8,799 nt of DNA from an uncultured Candidatus Competibacteraceae bacterium (GTDB lineage: Bacteria > Pseudomonadota > Gammaproteobacteria > Competibacterales > Competibacteraceae): positions 1 to 8,799 of the forward strand of contig CALMNY010000232.1 in the NCBI GenBank assembly GCA_937872125.1, written 5' to 3'. The notes beneath the pieces were generated by a model. That model worked only from the letters and a program-made list of their open reading frames with translations. It did no database searches and was not told where the DNA came from. Each line of letters starts with the position of its first letter. Position 1 is the stretch's first letter. Positions 1-4,759 of the stretch are shown here, piece by piece. Both the position numbers and the translations under genes were made by a program.

Positions 1-716
1 AACAGGACCAGGATCAGGATCAGGATGAAGCCCAGGATGCAGCCGATGCCGAGGCGAACCCCGCCGCAAAACCCAACCCGGCCAAGCCCAAGCTCCCCCA
101 ACCGGCGGCGCCTTCGGACAAAGCCGGGCTGGAACCGGCGCAAATCAAGATGCTGCAACGTCTGCTGGAGCAATTTGAACTGAAACCGGCGCTGGCGCAG
201 GCTATCGCCGACTGGATGGATCCCGACCCCGATCCCCAGTTTCCCGATGGAGCCGAGGACAGCGATTACACGGTCCTGAATCCGCCTTATCTGGCCGCCA
301 ACCGGCCCTTCCTGAGCGCATCCGAATTGCGGCTGGTCAAGGGCATTGACCGGGAGGCTTACGACAAGCTGGCGCCGGTGGTTTGCGCCCTGCCGCCCGG
401 CACGCCGTTGAACGTCAATACCGCCTCAGCGTCCGTATTGGCGGTGCTGGGCGAGGAAGGACTGAAACCGGAGGACCTCGAACGACTGCTGGAAGAGCGA
501 CCGGCGGAAGGCTATAAAAATGTGGATGAATTTCTCAACGCGGCCAAGCTCACCGTGGAAGCGCCGGTCAAAGCCTTGCTTGGCGTGAGCAGCCAGTATT
601 TTCGGTTGCAGGCTGAGGCGCAGGTGGGCGATGGCCGTGCGATGCTATACAGTACGCTCTACCGCGATGAAAATGGCGTCCGCGTCTTGCGGCGCCATTT
701 CGGTCACCAGGATTAA
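1..716 (+). CDS. gspK: T2SS minor pseudopilin GspK, C-terminal part (5' end outside window)
   Basis: This is the 3' part of a gene entering from the left; the first whole codon is at base 3 and the frame is open to the TAA at 714-716. GspK is a large minor pseudopilin that caps the T2SS pseudopilus with GspI and GspJ in the periplasm. Family marks are visible. An acidic calcium-site-like stretch around bases 213-270 reads DWMDPDPDPQ, then GAEDSDY. It is followed by PPYLAANRPFLSASELRLVKG and by NVNTASASVLAVL (about 411-450), the helix-hairpin-helix-like part of T2SSK proteins. The N-terminal prepilin peptide and first helix are not in view. The visible part opens with a Gln-Asp repeat (QDQDQDQD) and a Pro/Ala/Lys-rich stretch before conserved sequence resumes near base 150, probably a disordered insert. 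The gene leads directly into gspL, 7 bases downstream if the TTG start is right. Identification is firm; the true length is unknown. Confidence 0.93.
   Translation, partial: QDQDQDQDEAQDAADAEANPAAKPNPAKPKLPQPAAPSDKAGLEPAQIKMLQRLLEQFELKPALAQAIADWMDPDPDPQFPDGAEDSDYTVLNPPYLAANRPFLSASELRLVKGIDREAYDKLAPVVCALPPGTPLNVNTASASVLAVLGEEGLKPEDLERLLEERPAEGYKNVDEFLNAAKLTVEAPVKALLGVSSQYFRLQAEAQVGDGRAMLYSTLYRDENGVRVLRRHFGHQD
3..26 (+). repeat. Hexanucleotide tandem repeat inside gspK
   Basis: Four consecutive in-frame copies of CAGGAY (one CAGGAC, three CAGGAT) encode (Gln-Asp)4, and another CAGGAT follows two codons later at 33-38. The array may begin before the window. As the unit is 6 bp, copy-number changes keep the frame and only alter the length of an acidic linker. 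Confidence 0.85.
709..712 (+). promoter_or_regulatory. Probable ribosome binding site deciding the gspL start
   Basis: An AGGA at the very end of gspK lies 11 bases ahead of the TTG at 724. The spacing is a little long, but this is the only Shine-Dalgarno-like motif that agrees with where GspL homology begins. The upstream ATGs at 631, 667 and 673 would add residues unlike the family and would overlap gspK. Confidence 0.5.
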
Positions 717-723
717 AACAACC

Positions 724-1914
724 TTGCCCATCCCTTTTTGCTTCTTTCGCTTCCAGACGCCCGACCAGGCCGAGTGGCTATCCTCCGCTGGCGTGGTGCA
801 GCGCGGTGCGCTCGCCGAACTGGCGGCTCAAGCCACGGGCGCGCGCCTGGTGCTCGTCGCGCCCGGCGAAGCGATCACCCTGCACCGGGTTCCCCTGCCC
901 AGCCGCAAGCGGTCTACCTGGGCGCGCGCCGTGCCGTATGCGCTGGAAGATCAGGTCGTCGAGGATATCGAAACCCTGCATTTCGCGCTGGGCAGTGCGC
1001 CAGAGGACGATCATCTGCCGGTGGCGGTGATCAACCGGGATACGCTGCGCGGCTGGCTGGACGCCTGCACCGCCGCCGGCCTGGTTCCCGCCGCCATCAT
1101 CCCGGAACCGCTGTTGCTTCCCTGGCAGGAAGGCGACTGGAGCGTGTTGTTGGAAGAACGGCGGGTAGTGGCGCGCACCGGCCGCTGGGACGGCTTCGCC
1201 AGCGAGCGGGACCTGCTGGACCTGTTATTGAACCAGACCACGGCCGAGGCTGGAGCCGCCAGGCCGCAACGGCTGCGCGTCTGGGGCCATCCGCCGCCAG
1301 CATTGGCCGAAGCGGATTTGGAACTGCGCCTTGAGGACAGCGCCCCCGAACCCCTTCAGGTCTTCGCCAGCGCCTATCAACCCGCCGCCGTGATCAACCT
1401 GCTGCAAGGCGCCTACAGTCCACAGGCGCACTGGGGCCGCTGGCTGCGGCCCTGGCGCGTGGCGGCGGCGCTGGCAGGCGTGTGGCTGCTGGTGCAAGGG
1501 TTCAGCCTGGCGTATGAACATTGGAGTCTGCGGCGCGAACAAACCGCGTTGCGAGCCGCCATGGAACAGGTGTACAAGGAGGCTGTGCCCGGCGCGACCC
1601 GGATCGTGAATCCCAGAGTCCAGTTGGAAACCCGCCTGCGGGAACTGCGGCCAACCAGCGCCAGCGGCGGCGCGTTTCTTGAACTACTGCACCGGGGCGG
1701 GCAGGCGCTGACCGGGTTCACCGAAGTCACCCTGGGCGGTTTCAACTACCGCGACGGTCAACTGGACCTCGATCTGGAAGGCGGCAATCCGGCGCTGCTG
1801 GATCAACTCCAGCAGAAGCTGAGCCAGCAACCCGGATTACAAATCGAAATGCGCACCACCCAGCGGGAAGGCCAGTTGCAAAGCAAGGTGACGCTCAAAA
1901 GGACGCCCTCGTGA
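724..1914 (+). CDS. gspL: T2SS assembly-platform protein GspL
   Basis: GspL is a bitopic inner-membrane protein. Its cytoplasmic actin-like domain recruits the ATPase GspE and its periplasmic ferredoxin-like domain pairs with GspM. With the TTG start chosen here the product is 396 aa, near the usual family size. Visible parts are a short N-terminal beta strand (PIPFCFFRF) and the family segment VPLPSRKR...AVPYALEDQVVEDIETLHFALG at about residues 56-90. One transmembrane helix lies at about 246-264 (rich in Ala, Val, Leu, Trp), followed by a periplasmic region to the C terminus. The frame is open back to an ATG at 631, but those 31 extra residues look like out-of-frame gspK (Cys/Ser/Thr-rich) and would overlap gspK by 86 bases. 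The TGA overlaps the GTG of gspM by 4 bases (GTGA), which suggests translational coupling. Function is very likely; the exact start is moderately sure. Confidence 0.9.
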   Translation: MPIPFCFFRFQTPDQAEWLSSAGVVQRGALAELAAQATGARLVLVAPGEAITLHRVPLPSRKRSTWARAVPYALEDQVVEDIETLHFALGSAPEDDHLPVAVINRDTLRGWLDACTAAGLVPAAIIPEPLLLPWQEGDWSVLLEERRVVARTGRWDGFASERDLLDLLLNQTTAEAGAARPQRLRVWGHPPPALAEADLELRLEDSAPEPLQVFASAYQPAAVINLLQGAYSPQAHWGRWLRPWRVAAALAGVWLLVQGFSLAYEHWSLRREQTALRAAMEQVYKEAVPGATRIVNPRVQLETRLRELRPTSASGGAFLELLHRGGQALTGFTEVTLGGFNYRDGQLDLDLEGGNPALLDQLQQKLSQQPGLQIEMRTTQREGQLQSKVTLKRTPS

Positions 1915-2393
1915 AAACCTGGTGGGAAGGACTGAGCTACCGCGAACGTTTGCTGGTCAGCGGCGGCGCGATGCTGACCTTGGCGCTGCTGCTTTACGCG
2001 CTGGCGTGGCAACCGTTCCAGGCCAGCCATCGCCGGCTGCGGCAGAGCGTTGCCGAACAGCGCGCCGAGCTGGCCGCGATGCGCCAGATGGCCGAAGAAA
2101 TCAGGCGACTGGGCGGAGCAAGCGCGACACCGACGTCGCCCGTGGATGGCCGTTCCCTGCTGACCCTGGTGGATCAAACCGCCCGGGCGGCCGGACTCGG
2201 CGCCACCCTCAAACGGGTCACGCCGCAAGGTGAAAACCGGCTCGGCGTCCAGTTCGACGCGGTTGAGTTCGACCAGCTCGTGCCCTGGCTGGGCCAATTG
2301 GAACGCGACTATCGCATCTTGATTGTCAATTTGAGCGTGGACCGCACCGCCACTGGCCGGGTGAACGCCCGTCTCACCGTGCAAGGCGGGTAG
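1911..2393 (+). CDS. gspM: T2SS assembly-platform protein GspM
   Basis: GspM is the small partner of GspL in the inner-membrane platform. The 160-aa product matches the family length. It starts with a short cytoplasmic tail of typical form (MKTWWEGLSYRERLL), then one transmembrane helix at about 14-33 ending in WQPF. A charged, probably coiled-coil segment follows at about 40-67, then a small periplasmic ferredoxin-like domain ending GRVNARLTVQGG. The start is GTG, with AAGGA at 1899-1903 seven bases upstream, and it overlaps the gspL stop. gspN begins two bases after the stop. GspL-GspM adjacency in one operon fits their known heterodimer. Sequence similarity in this family is low, so the call rests on topology, length and position as well as motifs. 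Confidence 0.9.
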   Translation: MKTWWEGLSYRERLLVSGGAMLTLALLLYALAWQPFQASHRRLRQSVAEQRAELAAMRQMAEEIRRLGGASATPTSPVDGRSLLTLVDQTARAAGLGATLKRVTPQGENRLGVQFDAVEFDQLVPWLGQLERDYRILIVNLSVDRTATGRVNARLTVQGG

Positions 2394-2395
2394 TC

Positions 2396-3163
2396 ATGAA
2401 GCGTCTCCTGGGTTATGGTCTGTTGGGCGTGCTGGCTTTTGTGCTGTTCCTGCTGGTGCTGGCGCCAGCGACCCTGGTTACCGACCGGCTGGCCGAACGC
2501 CTGCCCGGCTTCAGCGCGCAAACCGTCGAGGGTTTGGCGACCGAGGGTTCCGCCCGGGGCGTCCAGTGGCGCGGCGTTCGGATCGAACGGCTCACCTGGA
2601 ACTGGCAGGCGCTGACGTTACCGACTGGCTGGCTGGAATTTCGGCTCTATGCTGAAGATCCCGAGAGCCAGCTAACCGTGAGCGGCAACATCGCAGTGGA
2701 TCCGGGGCGCCGGCTGCGGGGCCACGATCTGATGGGCCAACTACCGATAGCTCGCCTGGCCGCTCTGGCAGGCCCCTCCCGGTTGCCGCTGCAAGGAGTG
2801 GTGAAATTCAACCTGCAGGAGTTGATCCTGAATGCTGCCGGTCGGCCGTACCGGGCTGATGGCGTCATCTATCTGCTCAACGCGCGCACCACTCTGGGCC
2901 AGCCCTTGAGCCTGGGCGATTTCACCGTTCACCTGACGCCGGCGACACCGGAAGGCATCCAGGGCACGATCAAGGACAACGACGGCCCGCTGGCGCTGGA
3001 GGGCGCGCTGAACCTGTCGCCCGATGGCCGCTATCACTTTACCGGCCAGGCGGCGGTGCGCGACGCCAGCAACCCGGCGCTCCTTCAGGCGCTGAACCTG
3101 TTGGGGCCGCCCGGTGGCGACGGCCGCTGGGCCTTGAATTTTTCCGGTATCCTGCCCTGGTAA
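2396..3163 (+). CDS. gspN: T2SS protein GspN
   Basis: The 255-aa product has one N-terminal membrane anchor at about residues 4-26 (LLGYGLLGVLAFVLFLLVLAPATLV), then a periplasmic region rich in beta-strand patterns. Family-like features include the segment around VEGLATEGSARGVQWRGVRIERLTWNWQ near residues 43-70. The LSLGDFTVHL region and the C-terminal GRWALNFSGILPW are also typical. GspN is found in a subset of T2SS operons, usually last, and is dispensable in several systems; its role is thought to be accessory within the inner-membrane platform. AAGG at 2383-2386 sits 9 bases before the ATG, and the gap from gspM is two bases. No gspC or gspD follows on the same strand, so this is the end of the operon. 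Confidence 0.9.
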   Translation: MKRLLGYGLLGVLAFVLFLLVLAPATLVTDRLAERLPGFSAQTVEGLATEGSARGVQWRGVRIERLTWNWQALTLPTGWLEFRLYAEDPESQLTVSGNIAVDPGRRLRGHDLMGQLPIARLAALAGPSRLPLQGVVKFNLQELILNAAGRPYRADGVIYLLNARTTLGQPLSLGDFTVHLTPATPEGIQGTIKDNDGPLALEGALNLSPDGRYHFTGQAAVRDASNPALLQALNLLGPPGGDGRWALNFSGILPW

Positions 3164-3175
3164 GGGTCATTTTAG

Positions 3176-3306
3176 CGGCTGTCCAAAAGCTGAATATTAT
3201 TAAATCAATGGGTTATGTGTAGGAGCGGCCTTGGCCGCGATTGCTGACCCTCATATCGCGGCCAAGGCCGCTCCTACAATCAATAAGTTGGTTTTTAGAC
3301 AGCTTC
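3176..3306. repeat. Possible MITE-like element enclosing the REP pair
   Basis: The spacer between gspN and mltD holds imperfect outer inverted repeats, GCTGTCCAAAA at 3178-3188 and TTTTAGACAGC at 3293-3303 (10 of 11 pairs), around the perfect REP pair. TTAG occurs just outside both ends (3172-3175 and 3307-3310), which could be a 4-bp target duplication or chance. There is no ORF inside. The rest of the 202-bp spacer holds an AT-rich stretch (3187-3216), and I find no promoter for mltD that I would defend. Whether this is one mobile unit is inference. Confidence 0.4.
3218..3278. repeat. Inverted REP pair (REPIN) with GTAG heads
   Basis: Two perfectly complementary 23-base arms (3218-3240 and 3256-3278) face each other across a 15-base spacer. 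Each arm carries a GTAG tetranucleotide followed by a smaller palindrome of its own, GCGGCC-TT-GGCCGC. This is the architecture of gammaproteobacterial REP sequences, where a GTAG-type head is recognised by REP-associated tyrosine transposases (RAYTs) acting in trans, and of inverted REP pairs (REPINs). The transcript would fold into a 23-bp GC-rich hairpin and could shield the 3' end of the gsp operon mRNA or slow polymerase. There is no U-tract directly after it, so it is not a classical terminator. No RAYT gene is in the window. Confidence 0.85.
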
Positions 3307-3365
3307 TTAGAACACCGTTCCTTTCCTCTTGACTCCAACGAACTACTCAAGCGAGGTAAGCGCCG

Positions 3366-4592
3366 ATGCAACTCCAACTGCGCGGATTCCTGATCATCCT
3401 GACGATGCTGATGCTGGCCGCCTGCGCCAGCCAGCCGGCGCCGCCCAAGGCCGATCTTTCGTTCAGCGATGGGGCATTCCCGTCCCCCCCGGAATTACAA
3501 CCCCAGGTTGGCTTCTGGCGGCAGGTTTACGCCAGTTGGGGACGTCACCAGGTCGCGCTGCATGACAACCGCTATCTGGACCTGGTGTACGGCGTACTGA
3601 CCCTGCCCGGCGAAGTCGGCGAAAGTCAAACTCCCGAACAAAAGGATTTCGTCAAGGGCCATCAGGAAACCTTGCAGACCCTCCTGCGGCAACTGGAGGC
3701 CAAGGTCGCCGCCAATGCGCCGCTCACGCCCGCCGAACAAAAGCTGGCCAACCACATCCGGGCCAGCAGCGGCGGTCCCGGCGCCATCGCCGACGCCAGC
3801 GAGCGACTGCGCACCCAGCGCGGTATGCGTGAGCGGTTCAAACGAGGGTTGGAAATCAGTGGGCGCTACGATGCAGCGTTTCGCGGCGTATTCCGTGAAG
3901 CGGGCTTGCCGGAGGACCTGGCCTATCTGCCCCATGTCGAGTCCTCTTTCCAGAATCATGCCGCCTCTTCGGTCGGCGCGGTCGGCATGTGGCAATTCAT
4001 GCCCGGCACCGCGCGCCATTTCGGCATGTTGAACGCAGCGGTGGACGAACGGCGCGATCCGGTCGCCTCAGCGCAAGGCGCAGCCCGCTATCTGAACAAT
4101 GCCTACAGCCGCCTGGGAAGCTGGCCACTCGCCCTGACGTCCTACAACCATGGCGTGGGTGGGATGAAAAACGCCCAGCAGGCGTTTGGCAATGACTTCG
4201 TCACCATCGTGCGGAGCTACTCCGGCAAAGGCTTTGGCTTCGCCTCACGCAATTTCTACACGGAATTCCTGGCGGCCCGCGACATCGCTCGCAATCCCCA
4301 GCGCTTCTTCCCGGAAGGCGTCCGCTATGAACCGCCTTTGAATCTGGATCGAGTGCGGTTACGGCAAGCGGTCAACAGCATGACGCTGGCCACTTATTAC
4401 GATGTGAATCCGGGGGAACTGGTCAGCCTGAACAAGGCCTGGAACCCGGCGGCTCAGAGCGGACGGATCGCCCTGCCATCGGGAACCCTGGTGTGGTTAC
4501 CGGCAGGAACCGTGGAACGGTTGGTGCAGCGCGGCGTCGCCGATCGGGCGCTGGCGCTGGCTGATCCGGTGGCCAAGGGCCGGCTGCGCTAA
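3366..4592 (+). CDS. mltD: MltD-like membrane-bound lytic murein transglycosylase (lipoprotein)
   Basis: This enzyme cleaves the MurNAc-GlcNAc bond of peptidoglycan, forming 1,6-anhydroMurNAc ends, and probably sits on the inner face of the outer membrane. The 408-aa product starts with a lipoprotein signal (lipobox LAAC, Cys20, Ala at +2). The region to about residue 165 is helical and charged and precedes the SLT domain. The catalytic Glu is expected at E192 in LPHVESSFQNHAASS. It is followed by the family-1 signatures GAVGMWQFMPGTA (204-216) and ALTSYNHG (256-263). After the SLT domain there is a region like that of MltD before its LysM repeats (LNKAWNPAAQ...), but no recognisable LysM follows, so the protein is shorter than E. 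coli MltD (452 aa). GAGGT at 3353-3357 lies 8 bases ahead of the ATG. The gene stands alone, converges with fimV, and its stop codon lies inside a palindromic element. The exact MltD subgroup is less sure than the enzyme class. Confidence 0.88.
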   Translation: MQLQLRGFLIILTMLMLAACASQPAPPKADLSFSDGAFPSPPELQPQVGFWRQVYASWGRHQVALHDNRYLDLVYGVLTLPGEVGESQTPEQKDFVKGHQETLQTLLRQLEAKVAANAPLTPAEQKLANHIRASSGGPGAIADASERLRTQRGMRERFKRGLEISGRYDAAFRGVFREAGLPEDLAYLPHVESSFQNHAASSVGAVGMWQFMPGTARHFGMLNAAVDERRDPVASAQGAARYLNNAYSRLGSWPLALTSYNHGVGGMKNAQQAFGNDFVTIVRSYSGKGFGFASRNFYTEFLAARDIARNPQRFFPEGVRYEPPLNLDRVRLRQAVNSMTLATYYDVNPGELVSLNKAWNPAAQSGRIALPSGTLVWLPAGTVERLVQRGVADRALALADPVAKGRLR

Positions 4593-4698
4593 GGTGATTT
4601 CCTGGAAAGATTATACCTGTAGGACCCGTAGGGACACGGCGGCGCCGTGTCCCTACAGAGGTCGGCCTGGTCAGGTCTTTTATGGAAATCGCCTAAGC
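4588..4698. repeat. Palindromic intergenic element overlapping the mltD stop
   Basis: Imperfect terminal inverted repeats of 15 bases (4588-4602 and 4684-4698, 13 of 15 pairs; core GATTTCC/GGAAATC) enclose a strong inner palindrome at 4628-4656. The left repeat includes the mltD stop codon. There is no coding capacity. The structure may be a small non-autonomous mobile repeat, or a folded 3' end for the mltD mRNA. It resembles the upstream 3176-3306 element in plan (outer weak repeats, inner GTAG palindrome) but not in sequence. Confidence 0.5.
4628..4656. repeat. GTAG-headed perfect hairpin downstream of mltD
   Basis: Two 13-base arms (GTAGGGACACGGC and its complement) are separated by 3 bases, giving a very stable GC-rich stem. 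The GTAG end recalls REP heads, though the body differs from the 3218-3278 repeat. No T-run follows on the + strand, so it is not an obvious Rho-independent terminator, but it would form a stable 3' structure on the mltD transcript. Confidence 0.8.
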
Positions 4699-4710
4699 AT
4701 CGCCCACAAA

Positions 4711-4736
4711 AAACCCCTCCGATTCAGGAGGGGTTT
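4711..4736 (-). terminator. Rho-independent terminator for fimV
   Basis: A perfect 10-bp stem (AAACCCCTCC / GGAGGGGTTT) with a 6-base loop begins 23 bases beyond the fimV stop. On the - strand it is followed at once by a T-run (TTTTTT including the stem foot, then GTGGG), the classic form. On the + strand the tail is weaker (TTTGGGTTTT), so it may also stop mltD transcription coming the other way. Confidence 0.9.
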
Positions 4737-4759
4737 GGGTTTTCCTCTGAGGGGATGAA

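Noticed and set aside
738..1334. 198-codon + strand ORF inside gspL
   Set aside because: It is Arg/Ala/Gly-rich and lies wholly within a well supported gspL frame; a frame shadow.
1803..2384. 193-codon - strand ORF opposite gspL/gspM
   Set aside because: It lies antisense to two recognised T2SS genes and has no recognisable family features or start signal.
3218..3278. Rho-independent terminator of the gsp operon
   Set aside because: The stem is strong, but no T-run follows directly on the + strand; the REP architecture explains it better, although it could still slow polymerase.
3495..4019. 174-codon - strand ORF opposite mltD
   Set aside because: It is the complement of the transglycosylase coding sequence, which has clear catalytic motifs on the + strand.
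3218..4656. CRISPR array or phage attachment sites from the repeated GTAG palindromes
   Set aside because: There are only two palindromes of different sequence about 1.4 kb apart, with no regular spacers, no cas genes and no integrase in the window.
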